NCBI GenBank assembly: GCA_951799445.1
Contig: OX637294.1
Coordinates: 26,871,452 to 26,935,451, forward strand
Source of the DNA: Pseudisothecium myosuroides
Taxonomy: Eukaryota; Streptophyta; Bryopsida; Hypnales; Lembophyllaceae
DNA: 64,000 nt
Direction of reading: 5' to 3'
A model generated the notes under the pieces. It worked only from the letters and a program-made list of their open reading frames with translations. It searched no databases and had not been told where the DNA came from. A program made the position numbers and the translations under genes. Shown one piece after another: positions 34,913-46,794 of the stretch; positions within the stretch are counted from its first letter, which is position 1; each line of letters opens with the position of its first letter.

Positions 34913-35688
34913 ATGTCGTTGGTGGTGGAGTGTCCTGCTTTCCTATAGAAATGGGGGCCACCGAGTAAAGTTGGAAGTCACGCAGTTTACAAAGCGGCTG
35001 AACTACTGAAGGTTGCTACACCTGACATCGTCTGAATAAGCACGTGACCCCCAATGGCTACGGCAAGACCAGCGTAAATTTGTTACCTCCAGCCATGTCT
35101 CTCATGTGGCAATTGTCGGTGAAGATAGAGATGCCAATTTCTACTATTTAAAAACTATGTTTTGTCATTTATGTTTCATTGTTGACTATGAAAAGAAAGA
35201 TTTGGCAAATTCCTAGCCCTTGCTTGGATGGAATTGGCAAAATATAGTAAAAGAAAACTCCAAATATCCTATACTCTTGTTGCATAGGCATGAGGTAGGC
35301 CAGTTTTTTGCTAAGGTCAACATACCCATTCCACCCCTGCACCCAATTCCATCCTCATGTACCAATGCAGTACATTCTAGAAAACAAATGTGCACTACTT
35401 GTACACGAGGGAAGAATTCTTAAAAATATAGGGCAATCACCAAGGCAGAGGGAATTCTCGACAACAAGGACGTGAAAGCCCCTCTTGAAATGGATGAAAT
35501 ACGTGATCAATGAATGAAAAATTTGTAATCACCAATTACGGAAATTTCGCATAATAGTTTGAGATTATGGAAAATAATCCTCCTGCAAAATGAATGGTAG
35601 GGACATTTCATGGCGGGGGTTACAGGACAGGAATGAGTATGTCTACCTCTTATATTGCCCCCAAATTATAATGGGCGAGACTCATTAA
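34913..35688. other. Intergenic, nothing recognised
   Basis: No coding signal or repeats that I can support. Confidence 0.35.
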
Positions 35689-35891
35689 GGGCCAACTTAC
35701 ATGTGAGCCCGGTGGGCACAAAAAGCAACTAAAAAACAAGAACAGTTCCACCGATGATCGATAAGCTTGGAAGTAGGAGAGTGAGTTCCACTGATATCAA
35801 TGTGGAATACACTGTAGAAGGAACATAAAAGTGCTTTCTATATTTCGGTATTGTCGACCGTACCCACCCACCAATACAAGTAAGCTGGCTC
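35689..35891. mobile_element. Tourist-like MITE, 203 bp
   Basis: TAA at 35686-35688 and 35892-35894 (the 3-bp TAA/TTA duplication of PIF/Harbinger elements). Ends GGGCCAACTTAC and GTAAGCTGGCTC. Same length as, and inverted relative to, the copy at 44936-45138. Confidence 0.75.
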
Positions 35892-35940
35892 TAATTCAAC
35901 GATGGCAGCACTAAGCTCCCAACAACGATTCCAACTTATT

Positions 35941-36268
35941 AAGGTAGGAGGTTCTGAAATCGCACAGGCTCTAAAACCACCCATCCTACTCAAATGTACA
36001 CTGCTTGTACATGTTGCATTTTCATAGCCTTCAGCAATGTACAAACAATGTACATTTTAGGGGGTGGGTGATTTCAGAGCCCTACGCCACTTCAACTTCA
36101 AAATTTCATAACTAATTCTAGAAAGTTCCAAAAAATATGAAACGACTTAGGTTAGATGCCAATTCCTCTTGTCTTTAAAAAAAATTCACTGAGAAGTATT
36201 TTGAGGCGTTTCACCTCCCCAAAATTCAGTTTCAGCTCTTAAATGAGCGATTTCAGGACCTCCTACCA
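35941..36268. mobile_element. MITE, AAGGTAGGAGG family, about 328 bp
   Basis: Ends AAGGTAGGAGGTTCT and AGGACCTCCTACC. Related to 44014-44342 and to the split copy at 17249-19493. Contains two copies of a TGTACA-rich motif. Confidence 0.65.
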
Positions 36269-36960
36269 TACCCCCAATGAAAGCAAATGAATCCATCGCC
36301 CTCCGGCTTGACGATTGCTGTCACCCAATTCCCTTCGATGCTGCGTGCATGCAACTTGGATCATCGAATTCAGGTGCCGCCGGCCCCAAAGCTAATAACT
36401 TATTAGCGTTCGGGAGATCGTGGACTCACAGGCGCCTAGCTCCTGTAGTGAGTGCCTGAGTGTGCATTGGGGACTGAGATCATTCCGTTGGGCGCGTTCT
36501 CTCATTCGAGGTCTGCACATGGCCGGCCGGCGACACAGTTCCAGTTCGCCACGAAGGAGCTGCGTGCGTGGGGACTGATTGGATGGAGAAGGAATGTGGA
36601 CTGTGGAGGGGTCCCAGACTCCCAGACGGCCAGACATGATCAGTCGTGGGGAACTCACGTACGTTGGGGGACGCGCCTGCGAGGAACTGGGGATAGGAAG
36701 CCCCGACAGAGGCGAGCCAAGTGTTGGGATTCCAACTGAATTTTTTAACTTACAGTACTGCAAATTGGATGGCCTGGAGTGGCTTTCGGGGTGGAAATGT
36801 GGAATGGCCTGCCGCCGGCTCCGTCCACGACGAAGCGATCGAGGAGAGCCACCTGGATTGGCATCGCTTGCAAAGCGTGGCTGCACTTCAACCCTTGAGG
36901 TAAGATGTAAGCTTAAGGCAGGATCACCTTAATCAGAGCAAAATTTATCTGACAAGCAGT
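36269..36960. other. GC-rich island, no recognisable gene
   Basis: Markedly GC-richer than its surroundings, with open frames on both strands (plus 36579-36932, minus 36392-36886) that overlap and cannot both be real. The minus frame is Ser/Pro/Arg-rich low complexity. No known domain. It may be an exon, a promoter or a decayed coding transposon fragment. Confidence 0.25.
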
Positions 36961-37403
36961 AAGGTAAACCAGCCCATGACGGTCAAATGACCCATGATGG
37001 ACACCTAATGACCCCATTGTGTTTTTTCAGACCACAATCAATGCCTTACATGGTAGTTATGGAGTAATTAGTGACTTCAATAGGTACTTCCAACTTTTTA
37101 GTGTAAAATTCTTTGTAAAAATTGATTTTTTAGGTCTTCCATGTTTGAAAATGTTGTGACTGCATTGGGGAGGAAGATGACCATATTGGATTCAGATTTT
37201 GTTGGTCATGAGGTAGCCTACAGACCCCTATGGGCTGATCACTTCAAAAATCCATAGCAAATTCATACTTTGTCAAAAAAACGTAATTTCAATTGCTCTC
37301 ACTATTTCTCACACTTGTACTATTGTAGGAAAAAAACTGAAAAATTTCAGCAACCATATGAGGTCAAACTCCTAATTCTGACCGTCATGGTCTGGTTTAC
37401 CTT
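36961..37403. mobile_element. MITE, AAGGTAAACC family, 443 bp
   Basis: Left AAGGTAAACCAGCCCATGAC with GGTCA; the right end is its inverse, TGACCGTCATGG..GGTTTACCTT. Full-length relative of 34441-34912. Confidence 0.7.
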
Positions 37404-38918
37404 ATTGGGTGTCGGAAAACTCTCAGTTTTTAATCTCGTTAAAGACAATTTTGCAATAAAGTTCAGGGAAATCCAAGAATGGTACGCCCTCTCTTTCAAA
37501 ACAAGACTAGTGTTTTCTTTGTAAAATACAAAGATAACTTTGGTCTTATTTTGTGAGAAAGGGAGTATTTGATTATAATATACAAGAGATATAAAAGGTC
37601 AAAGTAGAATTGGTAAATTTTTTTAATATCATGCCCTATTTTCAATGTTTACACTTTGAAGAGAGTGCAACAAGCATTTACATTTTGGCTCTTTTTCTTA
37701 AGGGCGTTTGGTTTTAAAAACATGCTCAAAATTGAATGATCTTACCTTGTGTTCACCCATAATCAACACTGCCCAAAATGTGAAAGCATTGTGCCACTGC
37801 CTAGCTAGTATCCCATACAATGTTGGTTGGATTCAAGATGGCAAATTCATTTATATGGTAGTGATTACCTCCCTTAACTCTTCCTCTCTCTACTTTGTTT
37901 TGAAAACAAGGAAATCCGACAATAATTCTTTGTTTGGAAAGGTAGTGAAGAGATGAACATGCATAAGCCTTTGGTGCAAGAATTGATATTTTGGGTGAGC
38001 CTGGTCATCCAATTGCCATTGGTGTGACTACGGTGGGTTTGTTTTTGAAGTTCACCCTATTGCCTTGACAACCTAGGCCTTCATTCTAGACATGGGTGGC
38101 AATGCCCTAATACCTACACTAGGACTAAAAATGATATTTTTTCCTAAATATTGATTATACACAATGTACATAATCAAAATATAAAAGTCTATGAGAGCGT
38201 TTAATTGGTGGATTTTGGACTTCTATGTTCTATCAAATGAGAACTGAATTTCTAATTTTTTCAAAGTTGGAAATATTTGAAAGTTGGAATTGTCGAGTTT
38301 CATGATGCTTTCACCCCTATGTGAGTAGCTAAAGAAAAATTACATTTCAAAAGTAGCTTTGCCTTACTATTAAATAGAAGGTAACCAAAAATTTCAACTC
38401 TAGAGTTAAAAATAGTTTAGATTAAGTGTCAAGGATTTTGAAGTTTAGTTTCATGGTTACACACTTGTACTTTCAAGGGACGGTATCAATTTTGAAAGAA
38501 TGTGGGAACCATATATATTGTACCATATTTGATTTCTACAATACAAAATATATACTACTAAAAGATAGGAAGACATGCAATATTAGATTGATAATTTACT
38601 GATAATTTGATAATTTATTTTCTTTCATTTGGCATCTAAACCTTATCATACTCAAATACAACCATACAAGGTAGTATTAGGTAGACAAGCCTATTACCAC
38701 CTTGATTAGCAATTTGAATACTTTGGAGTTGACTCCAAGAAGGGCACATTCTTTAGAAGGTGTGCACTTGTTTCACAAATTAAACACAAGTGGAATTGTA
38801 ATTTTTGAAGTAGCTTGCCATGAAATTTCAAAACCGCTTATAAAATGGAGTCATGAACATCCTATAAACAACCCATAACTGCTCTCCTATGTATCCAATG
38901 GTATTTAAGTGTTCACCA
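37404..38918. other. AT-rich intergenic, nothing recognised
   Basis: Only short frames; no repeats shared with other parts of the window that I can see. Confidence 0.4.
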
Positions 38919-38922
38919 TTAA

Positions 38923-39857
38923 CCCCTAAAGGACTGGCATGCGTTTTTTGGCTGTATAGAAATTTTGGGCAGGTATGTGTGACTAGAGATTTCCATATTT
39001 TAAGCTGAAATTTTGATAGAAGGTGGGCGCAAGGAATATCTTTCATATGCACTAAATTTCAGCACATTTGGAAATAGGAGTCAAAAGTTATGGCCAAATA
39101 TGTTACTTTTTTTCGTAACTGGGCAGTCTGGGCAGCAAAAAAAATTTGGCCAAAATTTGATTTTTTTTTTAAAAATATTTTTTTCTTGTAGATTATATTT
39201 TTGTCTATCTGGAAAGCTTTGTTTCATTTCATTTGGATTTGTTATGAGAAAGTTATGGACATTCTTGTTTTTGGGGCAGTTAGAGCATCTTCTTGAAAAA
39301 AATAACTTGTAGGATTCATTTCTGAATGCTCTTTTTGCAATTTAAAAAAAAATAAAATTCTCATGGTTTAGTTTACTTGCTAGAACAATCTCACCATTGG
39401 GATTAGTGTATTTTAATTCCATCTAAAATATATTAATATTTTAGATTTTCCTTCTATCTCGTACCTACTTCTACTTAATAAATTTTTTAGGAATGACAAC
39501 TAAGTTTTTTTTGAATATTTTTTTTTCCCCTAGACTCTCAACTCAATTCCCCACTATAAAAATTTAAAGCTCAAAACTTTGTAGTGCAAAAAATTTAAGT
39601 TAAAAATGTTTAAAGTCAAAAAATCTAGTCCTGCAATGTACTAAAATACTTGTTTTTTCCACTTTAAACGCAAATATCCTGCAATCTAAGTGGTCAAAAA
39701 TTCTGAATTTTTTTCCACACATTCTCATACTAGTTAGGTGTAAGATCCTACGGTTAGATGTGCAGAAAAAACATTTTTCATTTTTTTTTACTCCTTGCTA
39801 TAGAAATGGCAGTTTTGAGTATTTTTTGGAAGAAAAAAGGCCTTGGGCCTTTAGGGG
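38923..39857. mobile_element. Non-autonomous TTAA element, 935 bp, subfamily A (reverse orientation)
   Basis: TTAA at 38919-38922 and 39858-39861. Ends CCCCTAAAGGACTGGC and GGCCTTGGGCCTTTAGGGG. Collinear with the inverse of 1685-2617 and 33335-34253. Confidence 0.82.
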
Positions 39858-39861
39858 TTAA

Positions 39862-40512
39862 AGGATCGAGATGTTACCCCTTGTTGGCAGCAATGCAATG
39901 ATTTTGTTAGAAAATGAATGGATGAATTTGGACGAATTTTTAGATGGAATTAGGTCCCCAATTCTACTTTTCAGTGGAATTGGGGCCATTTCATCATAGT
40001 TAGACTGTTAGAGGTACCTTTTTCTAGAAAAAATATTTATGTAGTATTAGCAATAGAAAATCACGAATTAAAAAAAAAATTGAGATAATTAAGACATGTG
40101 ATTTTGGATAAGACATGTAATTTCTATGAATTTTTGAAATGGAACTCTCTAGACCAATTGAAACCGTCACATAGATTATTCTTTGTGGTTCTTCCCACTA
40201 AGCCACTTGTGGTTGGTGGTTATGTGTTCTTTCATTATAATAAATTCCTTTTCATTTGTGTAAAAACAAACAAAAAACAAACAAAAAACCCATCACATAG
40301 CTTTGTTCTAAAACCAAAATCTAAAAGAATCAGAAGTCAACTAATCGTAGTTAAGTATCGGAATGGTTTATTGACACTTTGGAGACACAATTTAATAGAA
40401 GTCTACTTGTTAAGAGTGGTGCAAGAAGGTTTTGGGGTGTTTTCACCTTATTACATTTGTCTAAAGGCGCAAACGTCTTGGTTGGGCTTCCAGATTTATC
40501 GTCATATTCATA
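39862..40512. other. AT-rich intergenic, nothing recognised
   Basis: Contains a short AAACAAACAAAA microsatellite near 40265-40290. No credible gene. Confidence 0.35.
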
Positions 40513-40516
40513 ACAC

Positions 40517-40710
40517 ATGGCAATTTTGTTAAAATGGTGATATTCCATACGCCATTTTCAGACCGTGCGGTTTGAACCATCTAGGAAGGGTATACATTTC
40601 AAACTGCACGGTCTGAACCATCTAGGACTAGTGTAGATTTCAGACCGCACGGCCTGAAGCATGAAAGTGCCAAAGTTGTGGAAAGGCGCCATTTTAATGA
40701 AATTTGCCAT
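40517..40710. mobile_element. MITE with ATGGCAATTTYGTTAAAATGG ends, 194 bp, 4-bp duplication ACAC
   Basis: ACAC at 40513-40516 and 40711-40714. Terminal repeats ATGGCAATTTTGTTAAAATGG and its inverse. The interior carries CAGACCG(T/C)(G/A)CGG-type palindromic units three times. One of four copies in the window with different 4-bp duplications. Confidence 0.78.
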
Positions 40711-40714
40711 ACAC

Positions 40715-41836
40715 CTACATTCTGTTTTTTGGGCGATATCTCTCTCAGGTCTCAGGTTTTGGCTTCTGTGACTTCGTCCTTCCAAATTTGCGCCAGTGCA
40801 GTGAGTGCATTTGCCATGTACGAATTAAAAAACAAAACCGCAGGGTAACAGTTCATCACAACCCTACTTGAAAGAATTGGAGGGTGGACAGAATCAGGTT
40901 CATGTTTCCTGACCAGGTACCTTATCAGGAATCACATGAAGTGAGAGCAACAGTCACAAAAGGACACGAAGAACATGGTCAGGATGTGTGACACTGTGAC
41001 CAGGCTTCACGAGGTTGCAGAACGGCACCCTCACAATTGAACAATGTACTCGAGACTGACGATGAGTAAGACAGTGCAAGAACTTATTTCTGCTCGCAGT
41101 TACGAACGCGAAAGCAAATTAGGTCTAGTAAGTTAAGTGCATGATTCTAACGGCCACGACCGTAATCGAAGTAATTAAGTTATGCAACTACCCATTCCTG
41201 TAGTCAGACTTTTCTATTTACTCTCTTTCCCACATGTCGATCAGAGTGTCAGAACACAAGCAAATTGAGGAAATGAGGAGTTTACAATTTGTCCCACTTG
41301 TGACCGACCTAGGTACAGAGCACAGACTGAGTACTCTTTTGGATTGACTTCAGACTGCAGAAATAGAACACTCAGTGTCTCAGATACTGATTCTTGCTGA
41401 CATCCTGACGACTTTCAAACTCAAGAGTACAATCATTCAACAAAAACAAATTAACTCTCCACTCAATTAAGTTACAGCAGCATGCAGTTGGTCAACATGA
41501 ACGAGCACTTGAGTGGAACACAGACCAATTCAAGCAGCGTTCAGTTACTAGTTTGCAAACTTGGAAGAATAATTCAAAAAGTAACCCTCTCAATCGAGTT
41601 CCCACATTCTGTTTCATTAGATAAAAAATCCAAATTACAAGCCGTTCATGCGAAAGACGTATCCATATCCTATGTCCAGACTTCGCCGTTGTGTGAATTG
41701 AATAAGCACACAGTTTAAGTGGGTCGCTACCTCTATACTACTACTGGTACACTACCATTGCAATTTACTCTACAAAAAGAAGTCCTGCAGGGCGAAAGAA
41801 TCATTCACCATCCTACTGGGAATCTTATATGTACAA
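40715..41836. other. Intergenic, downstream of the 41837 gene
   Basis: Moderate GC, no credible coding frame; the last few hundred bases may be the 3' untranslated region of the minus-strand gene. Confidence 0.35.
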
Positions 41837-42685
41837 CTACATGTGCTTCGATGTTTCCCGCTTGGACCTAGTGGAGGACGAGTTTTTGTTCAGTGAAGCA
41901 GCCCTGGTCGGTTGCAGCTTGGAGGTCGAAAATTCCCCCGTGGCCAAGTACTTGGAACACGAGCTGTGCAGCTTCTTCATCACAACAGGCTTTGCTTGCA
42001 AATGCCCGTAACGCATCAAACGCCACTCCTGGTCGGTGAGATTCTCGTCCTCCGGTTGGTGCCAGGCGCTTTCTCGCGGCCCATTGAACTGGTGCTCGTC
42101 CTCGTCCTCGAAAACAGTGAAGCGACTAGCCTCGTCCTTCAATAAGGACAGCAGCATGTTAGCCATCATCTGCGAGCCAGGCTTGTGTGGAGACTTTGCT
42201 TGGGACTCAAACGACGAGGAGCTTCTGCTGGATGACGACGACGACGACAACGATGTCGGTGTTTCCACGCCCACAAACCTCAAATGCTCATCAGAATCAT
42301 ACCCTCGCTCCAAGTCCACCACAGAATCCAAAGAGCAGGAACGCGCGTCCTCCCTAAAAGCTCCCGACGACTCGAGTGGGAAGCACGACGACGCCAGAAG
42401 TGCCTTCTTGCGCAGCTTCATCAGGCGCGTGAAAATTCTCTCCGCCAAGTGAAGCGCCGAGGGACGGAGCACCACGTCTGCTTGCGGCTCGAACCCATTT
42501 GACGGCACTGGGGACCCTTTCGAGCAGGAAATTCTCGGAGAGGAACTCAAGGAACTTGAACGAGAGTGAGCTCTCCGTGGCAGTGACGGGTTCCCAAACG
42601 TCGTAGTACCTGTTTCCTGCTTGAATTCCAACATCCTGCGCTCTAAATCGATCACAACTACAAAATCTATCAACCTGGTGCTCAC
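41837..42685 (-). CDS. Hypothetical Ser-rich protein, 282 residues
   Basis: Single open frame, GC-rich against AT-rich flanks. Not recognised. Starts MSTRLIDFVVVIDLE; Met18 (42634) is an alternative start. Features: basic Ser-rich stretch (RRAHSRSSSLSSSPR, ~38-52), a conserved-looking helix (SALHLAERIFTRLMKLRKKAL, ~76-96), a poly-Ser run (~147-160), acidic segments (DEDEHQFN) and a basic Ser-rich tail. No signal peptide, membrane span or enzyme motif. The composition suggests a largely disordered nuclear or cytosolic regulatory protein; this is inference. A TATA-like TTATATAG lies about 350 bp upstream on the same strand. Confidence 0.6.
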   Translation of the reverse strand: MSTRLIDFVVVIDLERRMLEFKQETGTTTFGNPSLPRRAHSRSSSLSSSPRISCSKGSPVPSNGFEPQADVVLRPSALHLAERIFTRLMKLRKKALLASSCFPLESSGAFREDARSCSLDSVVDLERGYDSDEHLRFVGVETPTSLSSSSSSSRSSSSFESQAKSPHKPGSQMMANMLLSLLKDEASRFTVFEDEDEHQFNGPRESAWHQPEDENLTDQEWRLMRYGHLQAKPVVMKKLHSSCSKYLATGEFSTSKLQPTRAASLNKNSSSTRSKRETSKHM

Positions 42686-42962
42686 AGTCAGACTACCTCT
42701 AGAGACTAGAAACTGTGAACAATCGTATGTATGGCGCCATCACTGCCGATTGAGGTGCCCTTTGGGGATGTTGCCAGACAGACCTGGTGCAAGGGCTCGC
42801 TGCGAGAGTAATGGCGCACACAAACTGCACGGCATGGTTGTAAAATTACGATTCACCCTCATCACCATCGCACAGAAGTGATATGCCTCTTGAAAACAAA
42901 GTTCTAAGCTCACCGTTGTCCCGAGACTACTACTGTACGATTCCAGGAGAAGTGTTTGACCA

Positions 42963-43085
42963 GGACTTGCTATGTAAGCTGCAAGCAAGCCAGGGCGACA
43001 GTAGGATAGTATCGGCAAGCTGACGAGGACTTGCTATATAAGCTGCAAGCAAGGGCGACAGTAGAATAGTATCAACAAGCGAGTC
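42963..43085. repeat. Tandem duplication, 64-bp period, with a TATA motif
   Basis: Two units starting GGACTTGCTAT(G/A)TAAGCTGC at 42963 and 43027. On the minus strand the second unit contains TTATATAG (43035-43042), in place to serve the 41837-42685 gene; the first unit has the variant TTACATAG. Confidence 0.6.
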
Positions 43086-43194
43086 GCGCTTGGCTGCTTG
43101 GAAGCGCCCACCTGGTCTCACGCCCGTGTTTTCTCCAGCTACCTTCACCTTCGCAGCTAGCTTCACCTCGGTCGGTTAGTCAGTTAGTCGTCGG

Positions 43195-43455
43195 CACTTG
43201 CTTGCTAGACCCGAATCCAGGGATCTACGTGGGATTCAGCTGATCTCAGATTGGTCTTGCCACCCAGGGTTTCCAGGAAAAATCAATGTGTGACGACGAC
43301 TCCACACACTCCATGTCTGGGCTTTGACAATAATGCTAATAATACTTGCAACACCTGCGTGAGTGCGTGACGGCAGTGTCGATCTCTCCAGAAAACAAGC
43401 TCTACAGTCTACAGTTCCAGAGACATGCTTCCACGAGCGAGCATGGAGAGAACTA
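43195..43455 (+). repeat. Dispersed direct repeat, copy 1
   Basis: About 260 bp, strongly similar to 45879-46131 in the same orientation (shared: CACTTGCTTGCTA, GTGTGACGACGACTCCACAC, TCTCCAGAAAACAAGCTC). Function unknown; lies upstream of the 41837 gene. Confidence 0.7.
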
Positions 43456-44010
43456 TATTAATATATATAAATGTCACATGTGAATCTGCAAGCGTTTTGA
43501 GAATTGGGACTCAAACTTACTCCTGGGCGATGGAAGATTCCAAGTGTTGTCGTAGACTTGTCGAAGCCCAAACGTTTCCGCTCTGCAGATTGGTTGTTTT
43601 CCTTACCGTTTTTGAATCAAAGTATGCCGGGTGGAAGCTTTTGCAGTAGTATTTAACGGCACGAAGGAAATGATGTGTACGACGACGAATCCTGACAGTT
43701 AGGTGTAACATGCTGTGAAGGAGCTGGTGGACGGGTAATAACTTAACTTGTCGGATCCGAGTAACGTCGAGGTGTCATGTAATGCACCAAAGACGGCATT
43801 TCCCTCTCTGTCGCACAAGTTGTTCCCAGTCACTTGTTTTTTGCCCATTAGTGCTGATGTGGGCAAGGCCTCCGTGACGGCCAGCTGGCACGGTGTGAAA
43901 TTATGCACTTGATAATTTTTTTGTTCACATCTGGTTGTGGAGTAAGAGGGTGACACCTGTTGGTTGCTGAAATGCTGGGCTCAGATTCTCGTGGCCCATA
44001 ATGTCATTTA
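43456..44010. other. Intergenic, nothing recognised
   Basis: Contains TATTAATATATATAAATG at about 43454-43472, TATA-like on either strand. No gene supported. Confidence 0.35.
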
Positions 44011-44013
44011 ACT

Positions 44014-44342
44014 AAGGTAGGAGGTCCTATAATGGAGCATTTAAGGGCTGGAACTGAATTTTGAGGAGGTGAAATATCTTGAAATTTTTTTCAGTCAATT
44101 TTCCTTGAAAAACAGATTGAACTGACATCTAACCCAAGTCGTTTCATATTTTTTCATGCTTTTTTGAATTAGTTCGAAAATTTTGAGGTTGAAATGGCAT
44201 AGGGCTCTAAAATGGTGCCCTAACTAAAATGTACACAGTCTGTACATTGATGGAGGCTATGAAAAAATAACATGTACAAACAGTTTACATTTCAGTTAGG
44301 GCTCCATTTTAATGCCCGCTCCATTTAAGGACCTCCTACCTT
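44014..44342. mobile_element. MITE, AAGGTAGGAGG family, 329 bp, 3-bp duplication ACT
   Basis: ACT at 44011-44013 and 44343-44345. Left AAGGTAGGAGGTCCTATAAT and right inverse CCTCCTACCTT. Reverse orientation to 35941-36268. Confidence 0.7.
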
Positions 44343-44345
44343 ACT

Positions 44346-44932
44346 GGTCGGTGCTGATTGTGGCAATGTGGCTGTGATCTATATAAGACAATAATAGATT
44401 CTTTGCTTGTTTTGGTTCCAATTTACTCCGTATTTGATTACTACTAATGGCAATCGTAATCGGAGGTCCACTAGTCCAGACTTCAGAGCACATTTTCGAA
44501 GTGGGCGGATTTGTGTCCGTCTATGCAGGCATCTCTCGAGAGTTATGTTGGGGTACGAAGACTATCAGTTTGTTTCAACTTTCAATGGGAATCTCTATGA
44601 AAACTATGTACTTTGTCCTGTACCATGTTCGAGCCCTTTGACTTTCTCTGTGAAGACTTTCACTGTTTAAGTTAACACACTTTCTCTGTTCAGACGCACT
44701 GTTGATCGTGTGCAGAGGCAGTCGGAATCTCAAGGTATCAAGGTAAATCCAATGCAGAAAAACAAACTGAAAATTTGAAAACAACCAATGACCCACATTC
44801 ACCATTGATCTACCGTAACATTTACAAAAAAAAATATCGAAACAAGCAATCATCAAAAGCACTCACTTTTCTGCCTTCCCAATCCATCATTATCCATACA
44901 ACGCTTCAACAATGCCAATACTCATACCCCAC
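44346..44932. other. Intergenic, nothing recognised
   Basis: Short frames on both strands only. Confidence 0.35.
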
Positions 44933-44935
44933 TAA

Positions 44936-45138
44936 GGGCCAGCTTACATGTATCGATGGGTGGGTGCGGTCAACAATGCCAAAATATAAAAAGTACTTTT
45001 ATGCTCCTTCTACAGTGTCAAATACATTGATATCGGTGGAACTTTCTCTCCTACTTCGACGCTTACCGATCATTGGTAGAATTGTTATTGTCTTTTAGTT
45101 GTTTTTTCTACCCAATGGGCTCACATGTAAGCTGGCCC
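44936..45138. mobile_element. Tourist-like MITE, 203 bp
   Basis: TAA at 44933-44935 and 45139-45141. Ends GGGCCAGCTTACATGT and ACATGTAAGCTGGCCC. Inverted relative to 35689-35891. Confidence 0.8.
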
Positions 45139-45319
45139 TAATACACAACTATATCCTAACAATCTAAAAAAATATTCTTAAACTAAAATAATAAAATAAG
45201 ATTGTAATACTTAAAGTCTCCCTTATAATCGCAATATATAGTCTTAATGTAACTCAAATAGTCTATGATTGAATGTGGGACCAAAGATAAACATGCTCTT
45301 AAGTCAAACTAATAAAATA

Positions 45320-45603
45320 ATGGCGAATTTCATTAAAATGGCGGTATTCCATGTGCCATTTTCACACCATGACATCAAGGACAAGTTTACATTGCTAACA
45401 TCAAGGTCAGTTTTAGATTTCAGAATTCTAAAACTGACATAGATTTAGACCATGCAATCTAAAAAATCTAGGATAGGTATAGATTTCAAAAATCTAGTAC
45501 AGATACAAATTTTGGCACAGTAAAAAACAGTTTAAATTATGCAGTCTGAACTGCTAAAAGTGCCAAATTAACGGAATATTGTTGTTTTAATGAAATTGGC
45601 CAT
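45320..45603. mobile_element. MITE of the ATGGC..AATTTC family, 284 bp, 4-bp duplication AATA
   Basis: AATA at 45316-45319 and 45604-45607. Left ATGGCGAATTTCATTAAAAT, right inverse with TGAAATTGGCCAT. More diverged than the other copies. Confidence 0.7.
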
Positions 45604-45878
45604 AATATAGATTGAAGTTATTTCTATCTCCAATGCAAAAAGTAAACTCAACAAACAAGATAAGGTAACTACACCTAAAACCAACACCTTCCTAAAACTC
45701 ACATCTATAGATTCTTGTCTGAAATGTACTCTCACTATTTATAAGAGTCTAGTGTCAATTTTAAAAACACCTATTTTCAATGCTTTAAAAATTTACAATT
45801 TTTATTTTTTTTGACACAAATAAAGGGAAATTACAATTTATTCATATGGTGCCCAGAAAATGCATTCTTAGAGATCCA

Positions 45879-46131
45879 CTTGCTTGCTACACCCGAATCC
45901 AGGGATCCATATGGGGATTCAGCTGATCTCAGATTCGTCTTGCCACCAGGGTTTCCAGGAAAGATCAATGTGTGACGACGACTCCACACACTCCATGTTT
46001 GGGCTTTGACAAGACAGTAATGCTAATAATACGTGCAACAGCTGCCTGACCGAAATATCAGTCTCTCCAGAAAACAAGCTCTACACAGTGCAGTTCCAGA
46101 GACAAGCTTCCACGAGCGAGAGAGAACTAGA
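45879..46131 (+). repeat. Dispersed direct repeat, copy 2
   Basis: Counterpart of 43195-43455, with small indels. The following ~100 bp (to 46230) are GC-richer but have no clear gene. Confidence 0.7.
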
Positions 46132-46493
46132 CCAATACATACTTCGTATATTGGAGCTCTCCTTCCGATCACTCTGGATCTACGTGCACCTCACCCTAAC
46201 CTCACACTGACTTCATGACTACGAGACCGCAATCTCTCGTGGGCTCAGCGTTCTTGGCTATTTCTATGCTCGAGGGGCCGTGACAATCGAATACATGCTA
46301 GCATGCCCCTTGTACGTACCGGCATCCGCTGACATCGTTGACAGGAAGATATCTACACAAAATAGTGAAATTAGGTTGCCCCATACTAATTTCTCAACAT
46401 TTGACACTATATAAATATTTCATGTAATTTTACAAGAATGCACCACTTTCGAATTAGGATTTTTTTGTAATTGGGACTTGTGAACCTCCATGT
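46132..46493. other. Intergenic, nothing recognised
   Basis: No coding frame; GTTTCACTATTTTGTG-like words recur near 46360 and 46880, possibly a minor duplication. Confidence 0.3.
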
Positions 46494-46790
46494 ATGGGCA
46501 ATTTCGTTAAAATGGCGGAAATTCCGTAACTTTGGCAGTTTTCACAGTTCAGAGTAGCCGCTCTGAAGTGTTCAACAGTCCTAGATTTCTGAAATCTACA
46601 GGGTTCATAGATATCAATTTCAAAGTTCAAACCGTGCGGTCTGAAATCTACAATAGTGCTAGATTTCTGAAATCTATAAAAGATCAAGATTTCTGAAATC
46701 TATATCCCTCTTACATGTCTCTTTCGCAGTTCAGAGCAGCTGCTCTGAAAATGGCACATGGAATACCGCCATTTTAACGAAATTGCCCAT
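46494..46790. mobile_element. MITE of the ATGGGCAATTTCG family, 297 bp, 4-bp duplication ATGT
   Basis: ATGT at 46490-46493 and 46791-46794. Near-perfect ends ATGGGCAATTTCGTTAAAAT and inverse. The interior repeats TAGATTTCTGAAATCTA-type palindromes. Confidence 0.82.
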
Positions 46791-46794
46791 ATGT

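Noticed and set aside
36392..36886. Minus-strand 164-residue frame in a GC-rich island
   Set aside because: Overlaps equally long plus-strand frames, low-complexity composition, no domain, no splice or promoter support.
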